DNA from: CAWAMR01 sp963783095
GTDB taxonomy: Bacteria; Planctomycetota; Planctomycetia; Gemmatales; Gemmataceae
DNA length: 64,000 nucleotides
Assembly: GCA_963783095.1 (NCBI GenBank)
Contig: CAWAMR010000010.1
Coordinates: 1-64,000, forward strand
Reading direction: 5' to 3'
Shown here one piece after another: positions 45,842 through 53,853 of the stretch. The position numbers and the translations under genes were made by a program. The first letter of the stretch is position 1. Each line of letters starts with the position of its first letter. Below the pieces are notes generated by a model. It made no database searches, was not told where the DNA came from, and was given only the letters and a program-made list of their open reading frames with translations.

Positions 45842-45983
45842 ATGGTTCAGGGTGTCTCACCGATTGTCACCGAGCTAAGACAGCTAATCGCTGTGGCGTT
45901 GACACTTACTGGCGACCGCGACCTAATCTGAGGCATATCGCTTGCTGGTCGCCGCACTTCGGGCGCGCGGCATCGCGGTTTGA
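45842..45983 (+). CDS. Small protein with strong ribosome binding site, one frame break near 45925
   Basis: A perfect AAGGAGG lies 5 bases before ATG 45842. The frame gives MVQGVSPIVTELRQLIAVAL and TLTGDRD. One base out of phase it continues SEAYRLLVAALRARGIAV and stops at 45983, for about 46 residues with an amphipathic helical look. A plausible promoter is at 45741. No family is recognised. The break is of the same kind as those in nuo genes. Confidence 0.5.
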
Positions 45984-46022
45984 CCTGCATTTGCCGTGGC
46001 CCCCGGCGGGCTTTCGAAAACC

Positions 46023-46292
46023 CCTGTTCTACTTTTTCGCTGTCCGTAGCAGTCGTCCTAACGTGCCAAATCCCTTACTTCGTGCGGGGCTCTTTTTGTC
46101 CTACCTCGCTCGAAGCATCGGAAACGGAATGAGCTGCGCACGAAGTAAGCGAAACGTGCCAAATCCCTTACTTCGTGCGGGGCTCTTTTTGTCCTACCTC
46201 GCTCGAAGCATCGGAAACGGAATGAGCCGCGCACGAAGTAAGCGATTTGGCACGTTAGGGTGACTGCTACGGACAGCGAAAAAGTAGAACAG
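46023..46292. repeat. 270-bp hairpin element with internal tandem duplication
   Basis: The outer arms (about 50 bases, starting CCTGTTCTACTTTTTCGC at 46023 and ending with its complement at 46292) are nearly perfect. Inside lies a unit of about 92 bases present twice (from about 46060 and 46154), each copy itself bounded by CTTACTTCGTGCG and CGCACGAAGTAAG. No gene lies within. The structure resembles a miniature inverted-repeat element carrying a duplicated hairpin. Confidence 0.85.
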
Positions 46293-46406
46293 GCCGGCCT
46301 CTGAAGACGTGGGCCGAAACCGGGCGCGGACACTGCAAATTGCTACAAGAATCGGTTTGCAGATCAATGAACGAAAATACGAACAGGCGAATTGCAGAAT
46401 GTCCTG

Positions 46407-46590
46407 CTTCCAAGAAACTTCGCCTCAATCCAACGATTATTGATTTGATATTCTGGCGAAGTTACTTTCAGATGAGGGCCCGTGATCGGGCGCAGACGCT
46501 TCCAAGAAACTTCGCCTCAATCCAACGATTATTGATTTGATATTCTGGCGAAGTTACTTTCAGATGAGGGCCCGAAACCGGGCGCAGACG
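46407..46590. repeat. Two tandem copies of a 92-bp unit
   Basis: 46407-46498 and 46499-46590 are almost identical. Each starts CTTCCAAGAAACTTCGCCTC, contains the internal pair AACTTCGCC/GGCGAAGTT and ends with a GGGCCCG..CGGGCGC hairpin. Two copies only and no spacers, so this is not a CRISPR array. It lies 93 bases before the next gene. Confidence 0.85.
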
Positions 46591-46645
46591 CTACAAACTG
46601 CTACACAAATCTCACGACCGAACCCTTTTTCGCCGGAAGTCTCTG

Positions 46646-46651
46646 TATAAT
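46646..46651 (+). promoter_or_regulatory. Likely -10 element for the 46684 gene
   Basis: A consensus TATAAT preceded by TCTCTG, without a good -35 box. The predicted start near 46658 leaves a short leader that includes the AAAGGAG ribosome binding site of the ARPP-1 gene. Confidence 0.45.
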
Positions 46652-46683
46652 GGTCAGTCATTTCATCTCAAAAGGAGCAGCTC

Positions 46684-47589
46684 ATGCTGACATTCCCCAA
46701 TATCCGAGTTGGCGATCCCATCGCACACCATTCCATCTCCATCTTTCCTCTTCATTCCGATTTCGAGAGCAAGGCGCAATATGTCTTGTCCGATGAGGGC
46801 TTGGCGGCGGGAACGGTCGCGGTCGAAGAGATCAACGAAGGCGGCTCCGTTCCGGAACTCTTCGTCAATAATCAGACCGATTTCCTCGTGCTTTTCCTGG
46901 AAGGTGAAGAACTGCAAGGGGCCAAGCAGAACCGCGTCTTGAACACCTCGGTCCTGGTTGCGCCCAAGAGCAAGATCAAAATACCGGTCAGTTGCGTTGA
47001 ACAAGGCCGCTGGCGCTATACCTCAGCGCAGTTCAAATCGAGCGGCAGTCACGGCTCCTCCAAACTCCGGCACATTCTCAAGAGTTCCTCATACCATTCC
47101 ATCAAAGAAGGCAGGGGGCATCATTCGAACCAGGGCGAAGTCTGGGATGAAGTCTCTCGGCAGATGGATTCACTTAGCTCGCACTCGATGACGGGAGCGA
47201 TGGCCGACACTTACGAAGCGTACAAGGACAAGCTCACCGAGTATCGCGAGCACCTGAAATACGTGGACGGTGCGATTGGGCTGGCGGTGGCGATAGGGAA
47301 CAAGGTCGTTTCGGTGGACCTGTTCGACAAACCGTCAACGTGCCGAAAAGTCTGGAATCGGCTCCTTTCGGGCATGATCATGGACGCCCTTGAAACCGAA
47401 CTTCGGGAAGAGCGAGTCACTAAGAGTGACACCGAGAAATTACTGGGAACATTGCAGGATTCCGCCTGGGAGCAGACCAAGCCGGCCGGTGAAGGGGAAG
47501 AATACCGGTATGGTGTTGCCGACATGCACGCATCGGCCCTGGTGCACGAGGGGGCGGTTGTGCATGGAAGCCTGATCGTGGCGGGGTAA
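46684..47589 (+). CDS. ARPP-1 (DUF6569) family protein
   Basis: 301 residues from ATG 46684 with AAAGGAG upstream. Conserved blocks: NIRVGDPIAHHSISIFPLHS, YVLSDEGLAAGTVAVEEINE, PELFVNNQTDFLVLFLEGEE and LQGAKQNRVLNTSVLVAPKS, then IPVSCVEQGRWRY with its single Cys, and a C-terminal GVADMHASALVHEGAVVHGS. This is the family named for association with ADP-ribosylglycohydrolase and rhodanese/phosphatase proteins. Its biochemical role is not established. It is followed by a small Cys-containing protein 10 bases later. Confidence 0.75.
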   Translation: MLTFPNIRVGDPIAHHSISIFPLHSDFESKAQYVLSDEGLAAGTVAVEEINEGGSVPELFVNNQTDFLVLFLEGEELQGAKQNRVLNTSVLVAPKSKIKIPVSCVEQGRWRYTSAQFKSSGSHGSSKLRHILKSSSYHSIKEGRGHHSNQGEVWDEVSRQMDSLSSHSMTGAMADTYEAYKDKLTEYREHLKYVDGAIGLAVAIGNKVVSVDLFDKPSTCRKVWNRLLSGMIMDALETELREERVTKSDTEKLLGTLQDSAWEQTKPAGEGEEYRYGVADMHASALVHEGAVVHGSLIVAG

Positions 47590-47599
47590 GAATAGAACG

Positions 47600-47776
47600 A
47601 TGCAGACCTTGTGCGAAACCTGTGCCTCGATGCGAGAAGTAACCACGCCCAGATCACGCTTCTTGCTGTGCGAGTTGTCGAGAACGGATGCGGCCTACCC
47701 GAAATATCCGCCACAGCCGGTCGTGCGGTGCGAGGGGTATCAGCAAAAACAAGCCGAGGAAACGGTCAAGAAGTAG
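47600..47776 (+). CDS. Small Cys-containing protein
   Basis: 58 residues from ATG 47600, 10 bases after the ARPP-1 stop. It has a CETC pair (MQTLCETCASMREVTTPRSR) and two further Cys in FLLCELSRTD and VVRCEGY, spaced as in small zinc-ribbon proteins. The middle, RTDAAYPKYPPQPVV, is distinctive. It looks like a conserved small planctomycete protein, but the family name and function are unknown to me. Probably co-transcribed with 46684. Confidence 0.65.
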   Translation: MQTLCETCASMREVTTPRSRFLLCELSRTDAAYPKYPPQPVVRCEGYQQKQAEETVKK

Positions 47777-48291
47777 TGAACGAAGATGAAGGACGAGGCC
47801 ACGGGATTCGCTCCCCGTTCGCGCCGGAATTGGTCATGCAACTCCCCGAATCGACTCGGAATTGTTGCCAAAAACTCATTCTTCACGACTGGATTTCAAA
47901 CTTGGGACTGGCGAAGAAGGTAGTTTTCTGATAGAATCCCAACATACTCTTCATTCCTGATGCCTTCCACTTCTCCCAGAAGTCCTTTCAGATCTGGTGG
48001 ATATCAAGCGTGCGGAGCGGGGTTGTAGTCTCGTCCTCGCATGCACCGTGATGTCATTCATTACCAGAGATCCCATTCCAGATGGAATTGAGTCTCAAGC
48101 TGGACCAACGGCGAAGAAAGTACGAATTTCGGTGTCGAAAACCGGCTTCCTTTCTTACTCGTTGCCCAGGCCAGCGCTACTACGACCCGACGGCGATCAA
48201 CGATCGCGGCGCTCATTCAGATACATCGGGTGATCTGATGGCCGGTTTACAGGCCGGCCCGTCAGACTCCCTTTCAAACAGGAGAAAACTT
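47777..48291. other. Spacer without a recognised gene
   Basis: A frame open from 48082 joins the next gene in phase, but its first 70 codons show no conserved domain. The real start of that gene is at 48292, where the ribosome binding site lies. No repeats or hairpins stand out. Confidence 0.45.
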
Positions 48292-48759
48292 ATGCAGACA
48301 GCTCAACGCGGAGACCGTGTTCAGATTCATTATGTGCGACGATTTGAAGATGGTTCCAGGACAACTTCTCGCGATGGCCAACCGGTCGAATTGACCGTCG
48401 GTATCGATCATCCCCGATTGCCCGGACTGGGGAATTCGCTGGTGGGTTTGACACCCGGCGCATCCGCGCTGGTTCAGGTAAGTGCCGACCAAGCCTTCGG
48501 TCTGCCCGATCCCAAGCGAGTTCAACGCTGGGCGCGGAGGCGATTTCCGAAAGACCAGGCACTTCCGGTCGGCAAGTGGGTAAAGTTTCAAACTTCCCAG
48601 GGCAAGAATCGCATGGTCCGAATCGTGAAGGTCCAGGAGAAGATGGTTGTTGTCGATACCAATCGTCGCTGGGCAGGGCAGGCCATGGAAATCGAGGTCG
48701 AACTGATCGCCATTCAAAGTGGGCAGCCCAGTTCCGTGGTCGTTGATCCGGAATGTTAG
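48292..48759 (+). CDS. FKBP-type (SlyD-like) peptidyl-prolyl isomerase
   Basis: 155 residues from ATG 48292 with AGGAGA upstream. Blocks: GDRVQIHYVRRFEDGSRTTS, VELTVGIDHPRLPGLGNSLV, GLTPGASALVQVSADQAFGL and PDPKRVQRWARRRFPKDQAL (insert-in-flap region), with the C-terminal AGQAMEIEVELIAIQSG closing the fold. It accelerates cis-trans isomerisation of Xaa-Pro bonds. SlyD's metal-binding His-rich tail is absent. The basic flap is longer than in plain FKBPs. Probably cytoplasmic, as there is no signal peptide. Confidence 0.82.
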   Translation: MQTAQRGDRVQIHYVRRFEDGSRTTSRDGQPVELTVGIDHPRLPGLGNSLVGLTPGASALVQVSADQAFGLPDPKRVQRWARRRFPKDQALPVGKWVKFQTSQGKNRMVRIVKVQEKMVVVDTNRRWAGQAMEIEVELIAIQSGQPSSVVVDPEC

Positions 48760-48768
48760 CCGAACAGA

Positions 48769-48841
48769 TACCCCCAAGGGGAGTCGAACCCCTGTTTTAG
48801 CCTTGAGAGGGCTACGTCCTAGGCCACTAGACGATGGGGGC
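48769..48841 (-). tRNA. tRNA-Glu (CTC)
   Basis: The minus strand folds as a complete cloverleaf of 73 bases: acceptor GCCCCCA/TGGGGGT with discriminator A, D arm GTCTAGTGGCCTAGGAC (typical of tRNA-Glu), anticodon stem TAGCC/GGCTA around CTCTCAA (anticodon CTC) and T arm AGGGG-TTCGACT-CCCCT. The CCA end is not encoded. A CTC anticodon implies that a separate tRNA-Glu(TTC) exists elsewhere. Confidence 0.95.
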
Positions 48842-49203
48842 ATTATCCTAATGATTTAAGGGCATCGCACTCTCGAAGTCAAGCCAACACATGCAAATTC
48901 GTCCCGACAACGGTAAAATAAATGCACAATCGACAAAGCAACTTTTTCGTCTCTCAGCAAAATGTCAACTTTTTTTGCGCAATTTTCGCTCCAAGAACCG
49001 TTTCTTGTAGCAGATGAACTAATAAAAGAGCCGAAATTGAGATGGGAACGCAAGAAAACTTGCCCTGGGAATGAAAATAAAATAAATAGACCTAGCTTTC
49101 GTTTGACCCAATAATTAGAATTTTATTGTGGTCTTACCGAAATTCTCCCCTCCGCCGATGGTCGGCGATTTCGGTTGAGATTGTTGGCTTTGAGGAGATT
49201 ACC
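48842..49203. other. AT-rich spacer
   Basis: No gene is recognised. The AT-rich sequence with runs of T and A upstream of the small membrane protein may contain its promoter, but no clear -35/-10 pair can be chosen. Confidence 0.4.
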
Positions 49204-49383
49204 ATGTTCGACGAAATCTTTCGTTCGATTGGCTGGATAGGCGTTGCGATCGGTATCCTGGCCGTGATCTTGGTGCTCGAGGTGTTGTTCCGCACTCTGT
49301 ACAACACTTATGGAACCCCTCAAGATCGCCGCTATCCGCACCGCGTCGGCACTGAACTTCCCCGCGAACTTCCGCGGAAATAG
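49204..49383 (+). CDS. Small single-helix membrane protein
   Basis: 59 residues from ATG 49204, preceded by GAGGAG. One transmembrane helix (IGWIGVAIGILAVILVLEVL) is followed by a polar tail (YNTYGTPQDRRYPHRVGTEL). A good terminator follows at 49390, so it is probably a monocistronic small gene. No family is recognised. Confidence 0.65.
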   Translation: MFDEIFRSIGWIGVAIGILAVILVLEVLFRTLYNTYGTPQDRRYPHRVGTELPRELPRK

Positions 49384-49389
49384 ATAGTC

Positions 49390-49433
49390 GATCGGGGAAG
49401 GATTTCTTCGAATTCCTGCCCCGATTCCTCTTT
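49390..49433 (+). terminator. Intrinsic terminator after the 49204 gene
   Basis: ATCGGGG-AAGGA pairs with TCCT-GCCCCGAT around a loop near TTTCTTCGAA and is followed by TCCTCTTT. Confidence 0.6.
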
Positions 49434-49503
49434 ACCTATCTTTCCGGGTTAGGTATTAATCCCCCTCGTTGAACTTGCCGCTGTTCACAGAGGGTGATGA
49501 GTC

Positions 49504-51549
49504 ATGCGACGGAACTTATTGGTTGGCTTTGCAGTTTTGTGCGGTGTTTCTCTGAGCCTGGCCCAATTTCATTCCGCGGAACCACCTCTCGCAGATCCCC
49601 AAACTGCCCCCAGTCCCGCAAACCCCAAGAGTGTCGTCGAACTGCGTCCTCAATACGTACCGCCTTCATTGAATACATCTCGTTCCGAAATCGCAGTGAC
49701 TCCCGCGCCCGATGAACTTCCTCCCGAATTGATTCCTGCGCAGCACATTCAACCTGCGACCGGATCGGATACCCTGCCGGCGCAGAATATCAGGCCGCAG
49801 CCCTGGAACGCGCCGATCGGCAAAACTCCCGCGCGAACCTACGCTGAGCCGCCCACTCCCACGGTGAAAATCTCGGTGCGCGGCCTCGATATCGCGGCCA
49901 TCAACCAGGAATTGTCTTATCGCCTGATTGTCAGCAATACTTCCGAGGCGAAAGCACATCACGTCACGGTTCGCTGTCCGCTGCCGAAAGGTGCCACGTT
50001 TGTGCGCTCGGTGCCCGAAGCCAAACCGACCGAAGCGAAAGCCATCGAATGGCATCTGGAAACCCTTGAACCCGGCAGCAGCCGGCAGATGGACGTCGTG
50101 TTCAAGCCGGCCTTGGAGACGGATGAACTTACGGTGATCGGCGTGGTCCAGTTCGATCACGGCCGATACGTAAAAACCAGGATTGCCCCGCCGAGTTTGA
50201 ACGTCCGGAAAACCGGTCCCGCCCAGGCGCTGGTGGGCGAGCCGGCCACCTATCGCATTGAAATCACCAATAATGGCAAAGTGCCGGCCCAGGAAATCGA
50301 AGTGGTGGATACCTTGCCGGCAGGGCTGGAGTATCTCCAGGAGAGTGCAACCGGTGCGAAAGCCGTTTCCCGAGACGGACTCGCTGCCCATCAGCGCGCA
50401 TGGTCAGTCGGCACGCTGCTGCCCGCTCAAAAGCGGACGATCGAGTATCGCGCGATGCCGCGCAAGATCGGTCAGTGGGAAAGCTATTGCCATGTCACGG
50501 CGACCGATGTCAAGCAAATCGAAGCGAAATGCGCTACCTCCATCGTCGATGCAAAACTGACCCTTCAAGTCGATGGTCCGGGGCAAACCGAGTCGAAAGT
50601 CGGGGTGTCCGTTCCCTATCGAATCACGATTTACAACACCGGGACTGCGACGTTGAACAACATTCGCGTGGAATGTAATTTCCCGCAAGAGATCAGGCTC
50701 GCCAGAGCATCGAAAGGCGGGCAGTTCTTCAAGGATGCCGTGCAATGGATCATCCCAAACCTGGCACCCAAGGACACGAAGGAACTCACGCTGGCGCTGA
50801 TCGCTCCATCATCGGGAGAACGGCAGATCAAGGTGGCGGCAAAAGCAGATCGGGGCCTGGAGCAGAGGCAGATGATCAAGACCAATTTTGATGGGATTGA
50901 GGCATTGAACTGGACGGTTGAAGGTACGGCGGTCGGCAGCGTTGGGCACGAGGTGGTTTACACGATCGCCGTGAATAATCCCGGCTCCGGACCGGCGAGA
51001 AATGTCAAAGTGACGGCCGATCTGCCCAGCCAGATCGAGCTTTCCAAGGCAGAACCCGCCTTCCAACGAGATGCCAAGAACAATTCCCTCTACTTCAATC
51101 CGGTGGAGATTCCACCCAAGCAGATGATCACAATCAAGATCGTCGGGATTGCCCGCAGAAGCGGTGAAGCGCGTTTCAACTTTGAACTGCGAGCGGACGG
51201 TGTCGGCACGGGGCCGTTGCGAAAAACACCTTCGACGCAAATCGCGCCGAGCAGCCGGCCGGAAGCCAAGAAAAATGTCGAGAATATAGGCGGCATTGCA
51301 CCTCAGAAGGAGGCCATCCCGGTCAGTAACCCGGCCAAGAAGGTTGAACTCGAATTGCCGCCGAAAAAGAAAGATCTGCCTCCGACCCTACTCGATCCGC
51401 TCGCATTGCCTCCCGAACCGATTGCTCCAAAGAAGGATGCGCTGAAACCGGTTTCTGCCGATACTCCCAAGAAAGAGCCAGCACCAAAATCCAAGGAGGA
51501 GATAAAGAAACCGGAACCCGAACCGGGATTGCTGATCCCGGTTCCTTGA
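49504..51549 (+). CDS. Secreted DUF11/CARDB-type repeat protein
   Basis: 681 residues, intact, from ATG 49504. Signal peptide MRRNLLVGFAVLCGVSLSLA. Residues 115-590 contain four or five beta-sandwich domains with DUF11 patterns: AINQELSYRLIVSNTSEAKA, GEPATYRIEITNNGKVPAQE, IEVVDTLPAGLEYLQ, VSVPYRITIYNTGTATLNNI and GHEVVYTIAVNNPGSGPARN. The last 90 residues are Pro/Lys-rich and low-complexity. DUF11 proteins are usually structural surface proteins; a cell-envelope role is inferred. It is followed by a small acidic protein. Confidence 0.85.
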   Translation: MRRNLLVGFAVLCGVSLSLAQFHSAEPPLADPQTAPSPANPKSVVELRPQYVPPSLNTSRSEIAVTPAPDELPPELIPAQHIQPATGSDTLPAQNIRPQPWNAPIGKTPARTYAEPPTPTVKISVRGLDIAAINQELSYRLIVSNTSEAKAHHVTVRCPLPKGATFVRSVPEAKPTEAKAIEWHLETLEPGSSRQMDVVFKPALETDELTVIGVVQFDHGRYVKTRIAPPSLNVRKTGPAQALVGEPATYRIEITNNGKVPAQEIEVVDTLPAGLEYLQESATGAKAVSRDGLAAHQRAWSVGTLLPAQKRTIEYRAMPRKIGQWESYCHVTATDVKQIEAKCATSIVDAKLTLQVDGPGQTESKVGVSVPYRITIYNTGTATLNNIRVECNFPQEIRLARASKGGQFFKDAVQWIIPNLAPKDTKELTLALIAPSSGERQIKVAAKADRGLEQRQMIKTNFDGIEALNWTVEGTAVGSVGHEVVYTIAVNNPGSGPARNVKVTADLPSQIELSKAEPAFQRDAKNNSLYFNPVEIPPKQMITIKIVGIARRSGEARFNFELRADGVGTGPLRKTPSTQIAPSSRPEAKKNVENIGGIAPQKEAIPVSNPAKKVELELPPKKKDLPPTLLDPLALPPEPIAPKKDALKPVSADTPKKEPAPKSKEEIKKPEPEPGLLIPVP

Positions 51550-51580
51550 TAGTTCTACAGTGTCTGAAGGGAATCCTCTT

Positions 51581-51778
51581 ATGATCGATGACGATGACGA
51601 TAAGCCCATCACCAAGGAAGAGGCTCTCGCGAGATTTGCGGGCCACACGCCGTCCCTGAAAGAGATATTCGGCGGAGTCGAGGAGGGCGACGGCTATCGG
51701 GCGGATTTGGCGCTCGATGACGATGAGGAAGATGAAGACGAGCCGGCTGGGGCCATGCCCGTTGCACGCGATGATTAA
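51581..51778 (+). CDS. Small highly acidic protein
   Basis: 65 residues from ATG 51581 (an in-frame GTG at 51560 is the alternative). It opens with a run of Asp (MIDDDDDKPITKEEALARFA), has a short helix ending GHTPSLKEIFGGVEEG, and closes with DDDEEDEDEPAG. No family is recognised. It is 31 bases after the DUF11 gene and followed by a terminator, so the two probably form one transcript. Confidence 0.6.
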   Translation: MIDDDDDKPITKEEALARFAGHTPSLKEIFGGVEEGDGYRADLALDDDEEDEDEPAGAMPVARDD

Positions 51779-51810
51779 CCGCAATGCACAATCGATCGAC
51801 GAAACGAAAA

Positions 51811-51841
51811 AAGGGGCGATGCGCGGCATCGCCCCTTTTCC
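51811..51841. terminator. Bidirectional intrinsic terminator
   Basis: 10-bp arms GGGGCGATGC and GCATCGCCCC with a GCG loop, A-run on the left and T-run on the right. It lies between convergent genes (51581 plus, 51868 minus) and can serve both. Confidence 0.85.
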
Positions 51842-51867
51842 TTTTGGAGATCGCGGGTTTTGGTTAA

Positions 51868-53301
51868 TTACAAACCATCGCGCAGTTTTTCTTTTTCTTT
51901 CGACTTCGTGGGGGTCACTCCCTGAATTTCGACTTGGGGTACCAGCAAATCGAGTTCGACGGTCTCCTTGCTGCTATCCTCGCCGACGTTGCCGGCGCGA
52001 TCCGTCGCTTCAACCTTCAGATAGAAACTGTTAGGCTGCTCTGGAGTTGCGACATTCCACGTATAGTGGCCCGAGTTGTCGAGGTTGGAGGTTACCGTTA
52101 TCCACGGACCAATCGGTTTCAAGGCATACTTGATGGTAATCGGCGATGCGGCCATGTTGGCATCTTCTGCCAGCCAGGAAATATCAACGGCCACGCCTTC
52201 ATCGCCAACCTTGCGTACCTTGGCCTCTTTGAGAGTAACCTTGGGCGGCGTCAGATCGACGATGACGCGGATTTGCGGAGGATCCTTGGACTTGGGGATC
52301 GGCATCGCTTTTCCGGCCTTGCTTTCGGGAATCAGGATAAAGCCGTATTCGCCTTCCTTCTCGACCGAGAGATTGATCGAAATCCGTTCGGTGCGGGCTT
52401 TGTCGTCGGGCTTCGAGGCGGGATGATCCGGTCCGGGAATCCAGGGCAGCCTTTCTTCTTCCCATCGTTGCTGATTTTCCGAGCGGAAAATACGGACTTG
52501 CTTCAACCCCGAGGAGCCTACGGTAACATTGAAATCGAAGTTCAATTCTTTCGCATTGACGTAATGGATCGTGGTTGGGCCCGATCGTCCCGTCGAGTCT
52601 TGCTTGAGCGGGTCCGAACCTCCGCCCGAATTGGAGCCTGTGGCGAATTTGCGCTGCGGGCCTGCTGCGAGCGAAGTCCATAACCCTGAAGAAACCCCTT
52701 CATTTTTCGCAGTGTCGCGCGCCTTCACACGGATCTCAATGCGCTGCTCGGGTCGGAGAACCCAGGTACGCTGATCGCGTGCGCGAAACTGGACCCCGGG
52801 TCGATCGGACGCCAATCGGCCATGCCCGGCCAGCGATATTCGAGGCGGATCGAGTTGGCATCGAGGTTCTCATCGATGATGTCCCATTCCACACCGGCAA
52901 GATCGCCGACGGCAAAGGCATGGACGGCAATTTTGGGCGCAGCGGTATCGACGATAAATCGCAATTGGGGGACGAGTTGGTCGACCGGCCGATCGGTCGT
53001 ACCGTCGAGAAACTCGGCCTGCACGGCGAGGGCGTAGCTGCCATCCTCGGGAGCAATGAATCGGAACGCTCGGTCGGAGGGAACCGCAGAAACTTGATAC
53101 TTCCACTCAGTGCTGCCGTGCTGGGCGTAGAGTTTCAATTGTTTGATGGGGCGCTTTGGGTCGCGGGAAAAGGGAATGCTGAGTTCGCGTCGATTGTGGA
53201 TTTTGACGACGAGATCGGCCGAATTCTGCGCAACTGCTGCCCGGTGAGAGTAAATGAACCGCGCACGCGAACAGGAGACAGATCGGGAGTCGAACTCGCA
53301 C
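51868..53301 (-). CDS. Secreted protein with Ig-like/fibronectin-like domains, two frame breaks
   Basis: About 477 residues. GTG 53301 is preceded by AAAGGAGG at 6 bases and starts MRVRLPICLLFACAVHLLSP, a signal peptide. After a break near 53233 it continues NSADLVVKIHNRRELSIPFS, YQVSAVPSDRAFRFIAPEDG and RFIVDTAAPKIAVHAFAVGD; after a break near 52790, RPEQRIEIRVKARDTAKNEG and VDLTPPKVTLKEAKVRKVGD, ending in a Lys/Glu tail. The recurring pattern (VDT.AP, DL.PP..., NSFYLKVEATDRAGNVGEDS) is typical of Ig-like domains in planctomycete envelope proteins. A signalless longer reading from 53399 is an artefact of the break. Confidence 0.75.
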
Positions 53302-53853
53302 AAAGCGCCTCCTTTCGCAAAATAGACCCTGAGTTCGGAATGGGGTGCATCCTGGCCACCCATACGGATGAATCGGCATCTTGAGGGGGAAGACTTCACA
53401 AGATGCGCAACTCAGAGGGGAATTTCTCTCGGTGGCAGGGTGACAAGGTGACAAGGTGACAAGGTGACAAGGTGACAAGGTGACAAGGTGACAAGGTGAC
53501 AAGGTGACAAGGTGACAAACATTGAGCGTATCTATGAATATTGATTTTCTTTCACCCGTCACCGATGGCTGATTTAAGTATTTTGTCACCTTGTCACCTT
53601 GTCACCTTGTCAGTCACCTTGTCACGGCCGCACTCCCCACCGGAACAGTGCGCTGACACCCGGAACCCAGAACAGAAACCGGATCGAGCTCAAGAATACC
53701 AGGGATTGGCTGGCGGCCTCGGACAGCGCTGCACCCGTTATAGGCCGGCCGTTCTTGTTTATGAGGCAAATGGATTCGTGCGCAGCGCTCCCACCCTTGT
53801 CGACATCATCGTGCAAACGTATTTGGTCCGCTAAATCGAACATTCGTAAAACA
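53302..53853. other. Spacer dominated by repeats
   Basis: Apart from the tandem-repeat hairpin, a minus-strand frame at 53843-53622 (MFDLADQIRLHDDVDKGGSA) lies next to the HTTM gene. It could be a degenerate DCC-type partner, but no CxxC motif is present and I cannot support it as a gene. Confidence 0.4.
53440..53625. repeat. Inverted tandem-repeat hairpin, ten GTGACAAG units
   Basis: The left arm 53440-53519 is nine perfect GTGACAAG octamers plus one with a last-base change. The right arm 53583-53625 has about five complementary units with one imperfect unit (GTCAGTCAC). The loop is about 63 bases. It is the longest such array in the window and uses the same octamer as 27285-27413. Confidence 0.9.

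Noticed and set aside
46407..46590. Possible CRISPR array
   Set aside because: Only two directly adjoining 92-base copies with no variable spacers and no cas genes nearby.
53440..53519. GTGACAAG array as a CRISPR or replication-origin iteron set
   Set aside because: Unit of 8 bases without spacers, an inverted array opposite, and no rep gene or DnaA boxes nearby.
53622..53843. DCC-type thiol oxidoreductase partner of the HTTM protein
   Set aside because: No CxxC motif and no clear homology; kept only as part of the repeat-rich spacer.
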